From NCBI GenBank assembly GCA_017936265.1, contig JAGBFX010000058.1, forward strand, positions 1-51,035: a stretch of 51,035 bases of DNA. The letters run 5' to 3'. The translations under genes were made by a program, and so were the position numbers. This DNA is from Bacteroidaceae bacterium (lineage in GTDB: Bacteria > Bacteroidota > Bacteroidia > Bacteroidales > Bacteroidaceae). Below are positions 38,139 to 49,700 of this stretch, in pieces (position 1 is the stretch's first letter; each line of letters starts with the position of its first letter). Below the pieces are notes generated by a model. The model worked only from the letters and a program-made list of their open reading frames with translations. It made no database searches and had not been told where the DNA came from.

Positions 38139-38187
38139 ATATAGTCGGGGTCCACTCGTTGTGAAGTGGACCCCGACTATATTTTTT
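38139..38187 (+). terminator. Rho-independent terminator after ligA
   Basis: 18-bp perfect arms 38139-38156 and 38165-38182 with an 8-base loop, followed by TTTTT. The stem core is GTCGGGGTCCAC. Confidence 0.85.
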
Positions 38188-38267
38188 AGTATATTTTTAT
38201 AAAATATATATACCGAAATAGCGAAAATTGATGTAATTTTGCACTCCGAAATAAAAATATAGAAAAT

Positions 38268-39152
38268 ATGATGCGAAAGAAATTTTCAGGTATGGGTGTA
38301 GCTCTTGTTACACCATTCACAAGCACAGGCGAGGTTGATTATGCCACATTGGAGAAACTGGTGCAGATGCATATCGACTGCGGCACAGCATTCCTCTGTG
38401 TGCAGGGAACCACTGCCGAGACTCCGACATTGACGATAGAAGAGAAACGTGAAATACGAAAGCGCATCATAAAACAGGTTGACGGCCGCATGCCTATCAT
38501 GCTGGGTGTGGGCGGCAACTGCACCCGCGCCGTTGTCGAGGAACTCAAGACCGAGGACTTCACAGGTGTCGATGCAATCCTTTCTGTCGCTCCATACTAC
38601 AACAAACCCGTTCAGGAGGGTATCTATCAGCACTATAAGGCGATAGCAGAGGCTACAGAACTTCCAATCTACATGTACAATGTCCCGGGTCGTACGGGAG
38701 TGAACATACTTCCCTCTACAGTTGTGCGCCTTGCCAACGATTGCCCTAACATCGTAGGCTACAAGGCAGCTTCAGGCAACCTTGCCCAGGTAAAGGAGCT
38801 CGTTGCCAAGAAACCTGCTCACTTCGATGTCTTCTCGGGCGATGACGGCCTCACTGTCGATATCATGGAGGCCGGCGGTGTCGGTGTAATCTCGGTCTTC
38901 GGCAATGCGTTCCCCAAGCAGATGACAAAGCTTGTACAGGCAATGCAGGAGGGTCGTGTAGGCGATGCACGCAACATCCATGGCAGACTGAACGAGCTGT
39001 TCCAGCTTATATTCGTTGACGGCAACCCGAGCGGCATCAAGGCTCTTATGGAGATTCTTGGCATGTTGGAGAACAACCTCCGTCTGCCGTTGGTTCCTGC
39101 ATGCGATGATACATACAGTGACCTTCAGCAGGCCATAACATTCCTTGGCTGA
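38268..39152 (+). CDS. dapA: 4-hydroxy-tetrahydrodipicolinate synthase
   Basis: Condenses pyruvate with aspartate semialdehyde, the first step of the lysine/diaminopimelate branch. 294 residues, normal length. The Schiff-base lysine is K166 in NIVGYKAASG; the catalytic tyrosine is Y137 in YMYNVPGRTG; QGTTAETPTL near residue 46 forms the pyruvate site. A -7-type TAATTTTG lies at 38234-38241 without a clear -33 element. Two adjacent ATGs (38268, 38271) are possible. The next gene starts 4 bases after the stop. Confidence 0.97.
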   Translation: MMRKKFSGMGVALVTPFTSTGEVDYATLEKLVQMHIDCGTAFLCVQGTTAETPTLTIEEKREIRKRIIKQVDGRMPIMLGVGGNCTRAVVEELKTEDFTGVDAILSVAPYYNKPVQEGIYQHYKAIAEATELPIYMYNVPGRTGVNILPSTVVRLANDCPNIVGYKAASGNLAQVKELVAKKPAHFDVFSGDDGLTVDIMEAGGVGVISVFGNAFPKQMTKLVQAMQEGRVGDARNIHGRLNELFQLIFVDGNPSGIKALMEILGMLENNLRLPLVPACDDTYSDLQQAITFLG

Positions 39153-39156
39153 GGCT

Positions 39157-39933
39157 ATGGAGAGTCTGAAGGCGCTTCTTGATGAGAAGGCGACACAGTA
39201 TAACTGCCCTCAGTTCATAGTGGATGACCCCATAAGTTTCCCACGTTCATTCAGCCGAAAGGAGGATGTTGAGATTGTCGCATTGCTGGCATCTGTCATA
39301 GCGTGGGGCAACCGCAAGATGATTCTGCGTTCGGGCAACAGGATGTTCCACGAGATAATGCACTCACGTCCATACGAATATGTCATGAGTGGCGAGTGGG
39401 AGAGCCTTGATGACCGCATGAATATCCACCGCACATTCTTCGCCTCCGACTTCAAGTATATATGCAGGGGCTTGAGGAGCATCTACTCAAGGTTTGGCTC
39501 CATGGAACCGCTCTTTTCGGGCTGTTCAGTGTGGGACGGCATCGCTAACCTGCGTCAGGAACTTGCAGCGGCAAATGGCGGTGCATTCACACGTCACATC
39601 AGCAATCCAATCGCTTCGAAAGGCAAACCCGCATCGGCATGCAAACGTATGCACATGATGTTGCGTTGGCTATGCCGCAAGGACGGTATCGTGGACCTTG
39701 GAATATGGGATTGTGTGCCACAGTCTGAGCTTATGATTCCCATTGATGTACATGTAGCGCGTACGGCACGTCTTCTGGGGCTTGTCAGCCGCAAACAGAA
39801 CGATCGCCGCACGGTAGAGGAACTTACAGCCCGTCTGCGTGAGCTCTCGCCCGAAGACCCTGTGCGTTACGACTTTGCCCTATTCGGTGTGGGCGAGGCG
39901 GGCGAACAGTTCATCTGCACTCTTGTTGAATGA
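39157..39933 (+). CDS. TIGR02757 family protein (unknown function)
   Basis: 258 residues from the ATG at 39157 (MESLKALLDEKATQYN); an in-frame TTG at 39145 would overlap dapA. Recognised as the TIGR02757/DUF2400 family by DPISFPRSFSRKEDVEIVALLASVIAWGNRKMI, SNPIASKGKPASACKRMHMMLRWLCR, PIDVHVARTARLLGL and the end RYDFALFGVGE. The family resembles helix-hairpin-helix DNA glycosylases in its later half, but no activity is established. Probably translated with dapA. Confidence 0.85.
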   Translation: MESLKALLDEKATQYNCPQFIVDDPISFPRSFSRKEDVEIVALLASVIAWGNRKMILRSGNRMFHEIMHSRPYEYVMSGEWESLDDRMNIHRTFFASDFKYICRGLRSIYSRFGSMEPLFSGCSVWDGIANLRQELAAANGGAFTRHISNPIASKGKPASACKRMHMMLRWLCRKDGIVDLGIWDCVPQSELMIPIDVHVARTARLLGLVSRKQNDRRTVEELTARLRELSPEDPVRYDFALFGVGEAGEQFICTLVE

Positions 39934-39970
39934 TTCATGATTAAATTTGCTTGCAGCATCGACAATACGG

Positions 39971-39992
39971 TAGGGGCGGGGTCGGCCCGCCC
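39971..39992. repeat. GC-rich repeat, inverted copy
   Basis: TAGGGGCGGGGTCGGCCCGCCC is the inverted form of the core at 681-701. It lies between the TIGR02757 gene and maeB. Confidence 0.7.
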
Positions 39993-40075
39993 GATAATAT
40001 GTAACAATGATGTTTAAGGGGGTGGTATCCCCTAGTACCCTTTAGCTCCCTTAAATCCCTTAATTGATAATAAAA

Positions 40076-42355
40076 ATGGCAAAGATAACCAAAGAAGATG
40101 CGTTGAATTATCACGCAGGGAAACGTCCCGGTAAGATTGAGGTCGTTCCCACCAAACCATATTTCACACAAACAGACCTTTCATTGGCATACTCTCCGGG
40201 TGTAGCCGAGCCTTGTCTCGAGATTCAGAGCGACCCGCAGAATGCCTATAAATATACCGACAAGGGCAACCTTGTCGCAGTTATCTCCAACGGTACAGCC
40301 GTGCTCGGCCTGGGAAACATCGGTGCAGTGGCAGGTAAGCCTGTCATGGAGGGTAAAGGTCTCCTCTTCAAGATTTATGCGGGCATCGACGTGTTCGACA
40401 TAGAGGTTGACCAGGAGGACCCCGAGAAGTTCATCGAGGCAGTCAAGGCTATCGCCCCCACATTCGGCGGTATCAACCTTGAGGATATAAAGGCACCCGA
40501 GTGCTTCGAGATTGAGCGTCGTCTGAAGGCTGAACTCGATATCCCTGTGATGCACGACGACCAGCATGGTACGGCAATCATCTCGGCGGCGGGTCTTCTG
40601 AACGCCCTCGAGGTCAACGGCAAGAATATCGCCGATGTCAAAGTCGTCGTGAACGGAGCAGGTGCCGCGGCAATCTCATGTACCAAACTTTATATCTCCC
40701 TCGGTGTCAGGAAAGAGAATGTCGTTATGCTCGACAGCCGCGGTGTCATCAGTACAGAGCGCACCAACCTTACCCCCGAGAAGATGGAGTTCGCCACAAC
40801 ACGTACCGACATCCACACCCTCAAGGAGGCTATTGTCGATGCCGATGTGTTCCTCGGTCTCTCAAAGGGTAATGTCCTCACCAAGGATATGGTCCGCTCC
40901 ATGTCAAAGGACCCTATTGTCTTTGCCCTTGCCAATCCCGAGCCCGAGATTACATACGAGGATGCAATGGAGAGCCGTCCCGACGTCCTCATGAGCACAG
41001 GCCGAAGCGACTATCCCAACCAGATAAACAACGTCATCGGTTTCCCGTATATCTTCCGCGGAGCACTCGACGTGGCAGCTACTGCAATCAACGAAGAGAT
41101 GAAACTTGCTGCTGTGCATGCCATTGCCGACCTTGCAAAGCAACCTGTACCCGAGGTTGTCAACAAGGTATACAAGGTGGGCAACCTCTCGTTCGGGCGC
41201 GACTACTTCATACCGAAGCCTGTTGACCCGCGTCTGCTTGTTGAGGTCTCGACAGCTGTAGCCAAGGCTGCTATCGAGAGCGGTGTGGCACGCAAGACAA
41301 TTACCGATTGGGATGCCTACAAAGAGCAGTTGCTCGAGTTCATGGGACGTAGTTCAAAACTTACACAGCAGATATATGACATGGCACGTACCGAGCCCAA
41401 GAGAGTGGTCTTTGCCGAGGGTGCACACCCTTCAATGATGAAGGCTGCCATACAGGCCAAGGAAGAGGGCATATGTCATCCTGTACTTTTGGGTAACGAT
41501 GAGATTATCGCCAATGTAGCGGCCGAGAATGGCCTGAACCTTGAAGGCGTCGAGGTTGTCAACCTGCGTCATCCTGATGAGCGCGAGCGCCGCGAGCGTT
41601 ATGCACATATCCTTGCCGACAAGCGTCAGCGCGAGGGTTATACATTCGAGGAAGCCAATGACAAGATGTTCGAGCGCAACTACTTCGGCATGATGATGGT
41701 CGAGACAGGCGATGCCGACGCATTCGTGACAGGTCTTTATACAAAGTATTCCAATACCATCAAGGTAGCCAAGGAGGTTATCGGCATGCAGGAGGGTTAC
41801 AGCACCTTTGCAACAATGCACATCCTCAACTCGAAGAAGGGAACATACTTCGTTGCCGACACGCTCATCAACCGTGCTCCCGAGTTGGGAACACTCATTG
41901 ACATCGCCCGTCTTGCCGAGAAGTCGGTACGTTTCTTCAACCATGAACCGGTCATTGCCATGGCATCATACTCGAACTTCGGCAGCGACCAGGGCGGCAG
42001 CGCCGAGCGCGTGCGCAAGGCGATAGCCTATCTGCACGAGCAGTACCCCGACTGGGTCATCGACGGCGAGATACAGGTCAATGTAGCCATGAACAGCGAG
42101 CTTCGCGACAAGAAGTATCCGTTTACCAAGCTCAAGGGCAAGGAAGTCAACACACTGGTGTTCCCCAACCTCAACTCGGCAACATCATCCTACAAGATGC
42201 TGCAGGCCCTCAGTCCCGATGTCGAGATTATCGGCCCCATCCAGATGGGATTGAACAAACCAATCCACTTCATCGACTTCGAGAGCTCCGTGCAGGAGAT
42301 TCTCAATGTGACTGCCGTCGCAGTCATCGACGCAATGGTGAACAAGAGAAAGTAA
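40076..42355 (+). CDS. maeB: NADP-dependent malic enzyme with phosphotransacetylase-like domain
   Basis: 759 residues, the two-domain MaeB form. The first 430 residues are the malic enzyme, converting malate to pyruvate and CO2: [49 protein letters not shown] and the NADP-binding [13 protein letters not shown]. The rest is a phosphate acetyl/butyryltransferase-like domain ([19 protein letters not shown]-type hinge, GADAF-like [10 protein letters not shown]), which is regulatory in E. coli MaeB. The ATG at 40076 is chosen over a TTG at 40064. Ends at a terminator shared with convergent aspD. Confidence 0.95.
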   Translation: MAKITKEDALNYHAGKRPGKIEVVPTKPYFTQTDLSLAYSPGVAEPCLEIQSDPQNAYKYTDKGNLVAVISNGTAVLGLGNIGAVAGKPVMEGKGLLFKIYAGIDVFDIEVDQEDPEKFIEAVKAIAPTFGGINLEDIKAPECFEIERRLKAELDIPVMHDDQHGTAIISAAGLLNALEVNGKNIADVKVVVNGAGAAAISCTKLYISLGVRKENVVMLDSRGVISTERTNLTPEKMEFATTRTDIHTLKEAIVDADVFLGLSKGNVLTKDMVRSMSKDPIVFALANPEPEITYEDAMESRPDVLMSTGRSDYPNQINNVIGFPYIFRGALDVAATAINEEMKLAAVHAIADLAKQPVPEVVNKVYKVGNLSFGRDYFIPKPVDPRLLVEVSTAVAKAAIESGVARKTITDWDAYKEQLLEFMGRSSKLTQQIYDMARTEPKRVVFAEGAHPSMMKAAIQAKEEGICHPVLLGNDEIIANVAAENGLNLEGVEVVNLRHPDERERRERYAHILADKRQREGYTFEEANDKMFERNYFGMMMVETGDADAFVTGLYTKYSNTIKVAKEVIGMQEGYSTFATMHILNSKKGTYFVADTLINRAPELGTLIDIARLAEKSVRFFNHEPVIAMASYSNFGSDQGGSAERVRKAIAYLHEQYPDWVIDGEIQVNVAMNSELRDKKYPFTKLKGKEVNTLVFPNLNSATSSYKMLQALSPDVEIIGPIQMGLNKPIHFIDFESSVQEILNVTAVAVIDAMVNKRK

Positions 42356-42366
42356 ATTGTTGATTG

Positions 42367-42404
42367 AAAAACGGCTTCCTGCGACGCAGGAAGCCGTTTT
42401 TTTT
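42367..42404. terminator. Terminator between maeB and aspD
   Basis: Stem AAAACGGCTTCCTGCG / CGCAGGAAGCCGTTTT (42367-42382 and 42385-42400) followed by TTTT; the outer A/T runs serve both strands. The aspD stop codon (42403-42405) lies directly after it. Confidence 0.85.
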
Positions 42405-44067
42405 ATTCATTCTCCACAACCGGCAGACTCTTCTTCCAGCGCGCTGCATACGAATCCAGAATTGCGCGGACGCTCTTGCCGATGATGTCGTAATCCTTCT
42501 TCTTAAGGTTCGCCAGCGACACGCGTATGCTCCATTCAGGGCCGTCGAAACCGCCGCCGTTGAGCACCACGAGCGACGTTTCCCTAGCCAGACGGAACAC
42601 CACATCCAACGGGCTGTAGTTCAGCCTTAGCCACTCAATGAAATCCTTGCCGTAGAAACGCTGTGCCCAGACAAGAAGGTCAATCTCGGAGTAGTATCCC
42701 GCACGCAACGGGTCGGGCAGCAGAGTGAATCCCATGCTTGTCCACAGCGTCTTCAGCCTCTCCTGTATAATCTCGTGCATCTTCAGTCTGAAGCTGTCGC
42801 CTTCGCGCTTGTCAATGATAGAGTAGAGCGCAAACAAGGTCATCTGCATCTGCTGCGGCAACGACAGGCCTGCTGTGTGGTTCAGTGCCACCTGACGGCT
42901 GTCGGCCACCATGCGGTCAATGAAACGCATGTTCTCAACGTCGCTTCTTATGCTGCCGTAGCGTTGCTTCAGTTCGGTCTTGCGCTTGCGTGGCAGACGC
43001 TCGATGAGCTTGTCGAAGATGTTGTCACGATGCATGGCTATTACCGCCGAGCGCCACCCTGTAGCGCCGAAATACTTAGAGAACGAATATACGCAAATAG
43101 TGTTGTGCGGCAGTCTGGCCATAAGTGACTGGAATCCCGGAACATATGTCGCATATACATCATCGGTCACAATCATCAGGTTCGGGTTCCACTTGTTCAC
43201 AATGTCTACAAGCAGGTCGACCGTCTCCTCGGCCATGGCATAGCTCGGCGGGTTGCTCGGGTTGACAATGAACAGCGCCTTGTACTCAGGGTCGCGCAGC
43301 TTGCCAAGCTCCTTGCTGTCATATTGCCACAGATGCATGCCGTCCTCGCTCATCCTTCCCGCGGGAATCTCCGTTACCCTGTAATTGTAGCGGTAGAGCT
43401 TGGGAATCTCTATGTACGGAGTGAACACAGGCGTCATCAGTGCAATGGTGTCGCCGCGCTCCAGCAGACGGTTCTGTTGCAGGCTGTCGAATATGTAGCA
43501 CATGGCAGCGGTGCCGCCCTCGGTGGCGAACAGGTCAATCGTCCCTTGCGGAGGCCTGCCGTCGCACAGCTCCTGTGCGATGTAGTCTTGCACGGCTATC
43601 TCGGTGTGCTTGAGAATGCGGTCGGGCACAGGGTACTGGTCGCCTATGACACATTCTGCCCACTCATGCACCATGGCATCGCCGTCAACCGAGTGCTCAT
43701 CAATCATGTAGCGGAAACACTTCTCGAGGAACTGCGCTGCCGCATCGCTGTGCCGTTCCTTGAGGAACTCGCCCAGGCGTGCAGCAATGCCCTCCTTCTG
43801 TGGAATGCCCGCCAATCCCTCGGGGCACTCCCAATCCCTGCGGCACTCCATGAGAGCGAACTGCCCGAGCATGAAGAACGCCTCGCGTGGCAGGGTAGCC
43901 ACCCAGTTAGGGTTGCCGCGCCCCGCGTTAAGCATTGTGCGCATCATGCGGCGTATGCTCTCATCAGCCATTTCAATCAGTCTGTTCTTCAGCTCAAAAG
44001 GACTGATTCTCTCCATCTCCCTTTCAAAGGAGTTTACCTCACTGTGGTCGTTAAGTAATTGTTTCAT
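42403..44067 (-). CDS. aspD: Bifunctional aspartate aminotransferase / aspartate 4-decarboxylase
   Basis: A 554-residue PLP enzyme, longer than ordinary aminotransferases (about 400), which is typical of AspD. It removes the 4-carboxyl of L-aspartate to give L-alanine and CO2, and also transaminates. The PLP lysine is K331 in YSFSKYFGATGWR; substrate and cofactor segments include LFIVNPSNPPS and IVTDDVYATYVPG. The upstream gene encodes the matching aspartate:alanine exchanger, so the pair forms a proton-motive decarboxylation cycle. Confidence 0.93.
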   Translation of the reverse strand: MKQLLNDHSEVNSFEREMERISPFELKNRLIEMADESIRRMMRTMLNAGRGNPNWVATLPREAFFMLGQFALMECRRDWECPEGLAGIPQKEGIAARLGEFLKERHSDAAAQFLEKCFRYMIDEHSVDGDAMVHEWAECVIGDQYPVPDRILKHTEIAVQDYIAQELCDGRPPQGTIDLFATEGGTAAMCYIFDSLQQNRLLERGDTIALMTPVFTPYIEIPKLYRYNYRVTEIPAGRMSEDGMHLWQYDSKELGKLRDPEYKALFIVNPSNPPSYAMAEETVDLLVDIVNKWNPNLMIVTDDVYATYVPGFQSLMARLPHNTICVYSFSKYFGATGWRSAVIAMHRDNIFDKLIERLPRKRKTELKQRYGSIRSDVENMRFIDRMVADSRQVALNHTAGLSLPQQMQMTLFALYSIIDKREGDSFRLKMHEIIQERLKTLWTSMGFTLLPDPLRAGYYSEIDLLVWAQRFYGKDFIEWLRLNYSPLDVVFRLARETSLVVLNGGGFDGPEWSIRVSLANLKKKDYDIIGKSVRAILDSYAARWKKSLPVVENE

Positions 44068-44242
44068 ATAGTTTTTTGGTAAGTTGTTATTAGGTTATAT
44101 GTATATCCTTTGAACAGTTCTCTCATTCGTGGAGTTGTCATCTCGAGTGAGCATTGCGACGAGAGATCTCTCCTCATTTCAATCGTCGAGATGACAAATC
44201 ATTTCACTTTTCCGTTTTCCGCTTTCCGTTTTCCACTTTCAC

Positions 44243-44270
44243 CTTTCATCTTTCATCTTTCATCTTTCAT
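44243..44270. repeat. Heptanucleotide tandem repeat (CTTTCAT)4
   Basis: Four perfect CTTTCAT units, bordered by degenerate copies (44205-44277 is almost purely pyrimidine on the plus strand). It lies between aspT and aspD, upstream of aspD. Slippage could change its length. The gap 44068-44282 holds nothing else convincing. Confidence 0.8.
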
Positions 44271-44282
44271 CTTTCCGTTCGC

Positions 44283-45998
44283 CTACATCATCAGCACTAT
44301 GAACACACCCCACAGAATCAGCAACGTGTTGCCCACGGCGTATGTCACCGTGTAGCCGAGTGCCGGTGTCTCGCTGCCCAGGCTCTCCTGTATTGCACCT
44401 ATGGCAGCCGTTGTGGTACGCGCTCCCGCACAGCATCCCAAGGCTATGGCTGGGTGGAACTTGAACAGCTTAGTGGCAATGAACAGGCCGAAGAACAATG
44501 GCAACGACGTGGCTACTATTCCTGCAAGGAACAACGACAGCCCCGCCTCGCGGAAACCCTCGACAAAGCCCGGTCCCGCCGATATTCCCACAATGGCAAT
44601 GAATATGTTCAGCCCCATGTTGTTGAACACCCACAGAGCACCCTCGGGAATAGCACCCATGGTAGGATGGTGGGCACGCCACCAGCCGAAGACAAGGCCC
44701 GCAATAAGTGCGCCGCCGCTGCTGCTCAGGCTTATGGGTACATTGCCTATGTGCAGCGTCAGTGTGCCTATTATGGCACCTATGAGGATGCCCATCGACA
44801 GGAACACCACATCGCTCTCATTGGTAGCAGGGTCGGGGTAACCCACCTCTTTGGCCGCCAGCTGCACCTCTACTTTGCGTCCCACAAGCTCAATCACATC
44901 GCCTGTGTCAAGTATAGTTTTCGGTAATACAGGTATGCTCACACCCATGCGCCTGATGCGCTGTATAACAACGCCATGCATGAACGGCTGTGCACGCAGT
45001 TCGCTTACCCTCTTGCCGTTGAACGATTTCTCGCGTCGGAAACTCCTGCCCGCCACAGTGCTTTTTATCATCATCACAGGGAAAGCAAGCAGAGTCTCAT
45101 CCTCAACCTCCTCACCAATCCATTTCTCCTCTCCTATCGTGTACTCATGCCGTCCGCTCAGCACCACCTCATCGCCAAGGTGCAGAATCTCCTTAGGCGT
45201 CACATCATCGATAATCCGCTTGCCCTTGCGTATGCGCTCCACGAACAGACGCTTGCCCTGACGCTCGAAGAAGTGCTCCAGGTCGAACACCGAGCGTCCT
45301 TTCTTGAACCACTCGTTCTCGACGCAGTAGCAGCGGAACTCCACCTCGCGCCTTGCCTCCATTACGCCCGGCTTGTCGCTCTCGTCCTTGCCCATGCGCG
45401 TCTCCAGGTCACGACACGCACTCTTTACCTTCTCTATGCCGCCCAGCATCTTCGGTCCCAATCGTGCCAGAATCCATGCCGACCCTGCGGTACCGAAGAT
45501 ATACGTTACCGCGTATGCCACAGGCATTATGTCAAGCACCTTCTTCTGCTCATCTGCCGGAAGCCCCAGCCCGCGTATCGTATCATCGGCAACACCTATT
45601 ACCGCACTTATAGTTTGTGAACCCGACAGCAGCCCTGCCGCCTCGCCCACGTTGTAGCCCATTATGGCTGCTATGCCCCAGGTAGAGAACAGGATGAACA
45701 GGCACATCAATGCGGCAAAACCCACCTGCGGAAGCCCCTCTTTGCGCAGTCCTGCAAAGAACTGCGGCCCCACCTTGTAACCTATTGCAAACAGGAACAG
45801 CAGGAACGCCGTCTGTTTAAGCGCCCCCGTCATGGGAATATCCAGCTGCCCCACAACAACACCCACAAGCAACACGCTTGTGACAATACCCAGGCTGAAC
45901 CCCTTGATATGTATTCTCCCGACAAGAAAACCCACCCCAAGCACCAGATAAATCGCCAGCTCAGGATGCGAACGAAAAAGGTCAGTAATCCACTCCAT
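44283..45998 (-). CDS. aspT: Aspartate:alanine exchanger AspT family transporter
   Basis: 571 residues, inner-membrane antiporter of the AAE family. N-terminal membrane bundle ([42 protein letters not shown] with conserved GYKVGPQF, and [14 protein letters not shown]), then two cytosolic TrkA-C/RCK_C-like domains (about residues 205-375; [24 protein letters not shown]) and a second membrane bundle with [20 protein letters not shown] and [10 protein letters not shown]. Electrogenic aspartate/alanine exchange is inferred from the family and from adjacent aspD. Confidence 0.93.
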   Translation of the reverse strand: MEWITDLFRSHPELAIYLVLGVGFLVGRIHIKGFSLGIVTSVLLVGVVVGQLDIPMTGALKQTAFLLFLFAIGYKVGPQFFAGLRKEGLPQVGFAALMCLFILFSTWGIAAIMGYNVGEAAGLLSGSQTISAVIGVADDTIRGLGLPADEQKKVLDIMPVAYAVTYIFGTAGSAWILARLGPKMLGGIEKVKSACRDLETRMGKDESDKPGVMEARREVEFRCYCVENEWFKKGRSVFDLEHFFERQGKRLFVERIRKGKRIIDDVTPKEILHLGDEVVLSGRHEYTIGEEKWIGEEVEDETLLAFPVMMIKSTVAGRSFRREKSFNGKRVSELRAQPFMHGVVIQRIRRMGVSIPVLPKTILDTGDVIELVGRKVEVQLAAKEVGYPDPATNESDVVFLSMGILIGAIIGTLTLHIGNVPISLSSSGGALIAGLVFGWWRAHHPTMGAIPEGALWVFNNMGLNIFIAIVGISAGPGFVEGFREAGLSLFLAGIVATSLPLFFGLFIATKLFKFHPAIALGCCAGARTTTAAIGAIQESLGSETPALGYTVTYAVGNTLLILWGVFIVLMM

Positions 45999-46708
45999 AA
46001 TGAAAAACTTTTATCTCTTGCAAGAAAACACATGTAAAGAGGTAAAAGTTTAAATGTGCAATGTGTAGTGTTTAATGTTTAACGTTTTGTGTGTAACGTG
46101 TATTAACAAAGTTAAAAGCACATAAGGCTATCACAATTATAGAGTGATTATGTCGCAGGCATCTATGCGACAGCTTATAGCCCAGGGCTGCAACAACTGA
46201 AAAACAAACTTTTTCATTGCTGCACCTCCGGACCATCAGGTACAGGAAATTGCGATTTCCATAGATATCACTCATAATTGAGATAGTAACAGGCACATCC
46301 TCATACGAAATCTGGAAGACAAAAATGTGTATAACAGCCCTGAGATTTTCTTTTGTTGACAGCGTTATCTTTTCGCAACCCAAACGGTATGACCTGTGGC
46401 CATACAACGTTTGACCTTTTGCTGATGTCGCTGTCGAGTCCTTGTGGACTTCTCTTGTACTTCTGTCTTTACTTTTTCGCATACCGTTGTTAAGTTTTGA
46501 ATTTGCGGGAAATCGGAGAATTGATGGTTTTAAATTTGCGGGGAATCGGGGAATCACTTCTTAATCAACGGTCACATCCTTGTAATACTTGTTGAAATAC
46601 CATTTTCAATGCCCCTATCATTCTTATTTCCTACCAATTGCGGTGTATAATCCAAAGAAATTGTTAAATTTGCGGATATAGTAGAATTGGAATTTAGCAT
46701 AGGTGGTT
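45999..46708. other. AT-richer intergenic stretch at the border of a defence-type region
   Basis: No convincing gene. A 161-codon minus-strand frame (46072-46557) has no recognisable domain and an irregular composition, so it is not called. Visible features are two similar short segments near 46500 and 46532 (AATTTGCGGGAAATCGGAGA and AATTTGCGGGGAATCGGGGA). Base composition shifts to AT-rich here and remains so to the window end, consistent with a horizontally acquired block. Confidence 0.5.
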
Positions 46709-49700
46709 ATGGACGGTCAATTTATAACAAATAAGGAACTAATATTATCTGACATTATCAATTCTATTTTACCTAAATGTGATAATGCATATTTTTTGGT
46801 CGGATACTTTTATTTCTCTGGATTTGCAGAATTGTGTGACAAACTCAAAGATGTAAATCTTAAGGTTCTTGTTGGACTTGAAGTTGAACGTAATATAGTC
46901 AACAGCATTAAAGAAGTTGAGAACTTTGCGACTACGAACAAAACCCGTGGTCAATTACGTGAAGACTTCTATAAAAGCCTTGTTGATATATTTAATAACA
47001 CTGATTTCTTTGATTCGGAAGAGCAAATAGAGAAGTTCAAGTTGTTCTTGGAAAAATTAGAGAATGGCACATTAGAAGTTCGTAAAACGCTTGATCCGAA
47101 CCATGCCAAACTATATCTATTCCAAAACAAAGAAGAGGAAAATATCTGTGGGACATTCCCTGGTACGATGATAACCGGCTCGAGCAACCTTTCTGTAACA
47201 GGACTTAAGAATCGCCTGGAATTAAATGTAATTCTTCGTGATAAGCCAAGTTACATTGAGGGCAAAGCTGTATTTGATGAATTGTGGGAAACATCTGTCG
47301 CTGTTGTAGATACTGAGCATATAACAGAATTTAAGGAGAAAGTCATCAAGCATATATGGTTTGAAAAACTATACTCGCCATACACTATGTTTGTTCGTGT
47401 TCTGCATGAATATTTTAATATTCCAACTGACGAGAATATTTTAACCCCAAGCGATATTACGGATGGTACATATTCCAATCTTAAATATCAAACGGATGCC
47501 GTACAATTAGCCCTAAACTCCATAAAAAACCATGAAGGAGTAATAATCTCTGATGTTGTGGGATTGGGTAAGAGTATTATAGCTTCTACTGTCGCTCGCA
47601 ACCTGCATCTACGCACCATTATAATTTGTCCGCCCCACTTGAAAACGCAATGGGATGAGTATAAGGATGAATTTGGCTTTACAGCATCGGTATTTAGTGC
47701 TGGTAAGATTGATGCAGCATTGGAGCATTACAGGCAAATAATGCGTACAGATGAAAAGTTTCTTATCATTGTAGACGAGGCTCATAAATACAAAAACGAG
47801 TTTATACAGGATTACAGCACCCTGCATGACTTATGTATGGGTAATAAGGTTATGTTGCTTACAGCAACTCCATTTAATAACCGTCCTGAGGATATTTACT
47901 CAATGTTGAAACTCTTCCAGATTCCAAGTAAGTCTACATTAAAGACTGTAGAAAATTTAGGTGCAGCATTTAAGGAGTTGATATCACGTTACAATGATTT
48001 GGCAGAAGGACAACGCAAGAACACACTGACCAAAGCTGAAATAAAGGAGGAAGCAGATGCTATTGCAAAAAGTATTCGTTCCATCATTTCGCCTTTAGTA
48101 GTACGTCGTTCACGTCTTGATTTGGAAGAGATTCCAGAATATAAGGAAGATTTGAAATGTCAGAAAATAAATCCGGTTATTCCTGAACCTCCTGTACAAT
48201 TGGGTTATTATTTGGGTGATATTAGAGACCTTTATCTTCGTACACTTAATCTCATCTCGCCTACAGACGAGGAGAAGGATAAAAATCCTGGCACTCACTA
48301 TTACGAGGGAGCCCGATACAAACCAACAAGATATATAGTTGATGATGAAAAACTGAAAAAAGAGCTCGACAAAGAACTTGAAGAAAAAATGGGTACTGAT
48401 TTAGGTATGTTGATTGGACGACAAGTCAATGTATCTCTCTTTATGCGTCGTATGCTAGTACGTCGTTATGAAAGTTCTGTCGCTGCGTTCCGTGATTCTC
48501 TCAACTCTATGATTGATTCTTCGGAGCATATTCTCAAATGGATTGAGAAACGAGATAAAGTTCCTGTATATAAAAAGGGCACATTGCCTGATGTAGAGGA
48601 GTTTTATGAAACAACAGATGATGATCTTAGCGAGGAAATTGCTGAAGCTTTTGAAAAATATCAAGAGCGAGGATTCTTTGAAATTGATATGAAATATATC
48701 AAGCGAGACGAATTCTTGTTAGCCATCCGAGCTGATTTACAATTGCTCAAAGATATACGTAGTGAATGGTTTGTAACAAAAGAAGAAAACATTAGAGGCA
48801 AGTCTGTTATAACTTACGGAATAAAGTTTGACTACAAACTTGATGCATTCCGTAAATTATTAAAAGAACAGCGTGCAAAAGATCCGTCTCGTAAGATAAT
48901 CGTCTTTACCGAGTATGCCGATACTGCAAATTATCTCGGAGAGGCATTGGCTGATGATGGATTGGGTATTTTCAAATATACTTCAAAAGAAGCATCTGCT
49001 GCTAACAAATCAACCATTCGTGCTAACTTTGATGCTGGTTTGAAACCTCAGTTCCAAAAAGACGACTATCAGATATTGATTGCGACTGACGCTATATCAG
49101 AGGGATATAATTTACATCGTGCAGGAACAATATTCAATTACGATATACCGTATAACCCGACAAGAGTTATTCAGCGAATCGGGCGTATCAATCGTATCAA
49201 CAAAAAGATGTTCGAAAAGCTCTATATCTACAATTATTTCCCTACAGACATAGGAGAGGCAGAAACACGCACTAAACAAATCTCAACCCTTAAGATGGCT
49301 ATGATTCATGCCATTATGGGTGAAGACACAAAAGCTCTTACCGATGAGGAACAACTGAATGCGTTTTTTAAGGAACGATATCAGGCTGAACTTGCAAAGA
49401 GTGAAGAGCGTTCTTGGGATACAAAATATCGCAACCTTTTGAATCAGTTAAAAGGTTCTGATATACATTCACTTGCTCTTCAGATTCCACATCGTGCAAG
49501 AACAGGTAGAGAAGTAGAAAAACCATGCAAAGGTGTGTTATTGTTTGGTAAAAAAGGTAATGACTTTGTATTTAAAATAGGAGACAACACCGAGAATGCC
49601 CCGATGATGCTTACATCAGAACAAGCGTTGAACCTATTCGAGGCTGTAGAAACCGAAGAAACTGTTGCTGTAGATAAGCAGTTCGATAAACTATACCAAC

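Noticed and set aside
44154-44927. 257-codon plus-strand frame over the aspT 3' end
   Set aside because: Its first part translates the CTTTCAT repeat (Phe/Ser/His rich) and the rest is opposite aspT, which is clearly real.
46072-46557. 161-codon minus-strand frame in the gap before the PLD-helicase
   Set aside because: No domain, irregular composition and no good promoter; it could be a decayed gene but cannot be supported.
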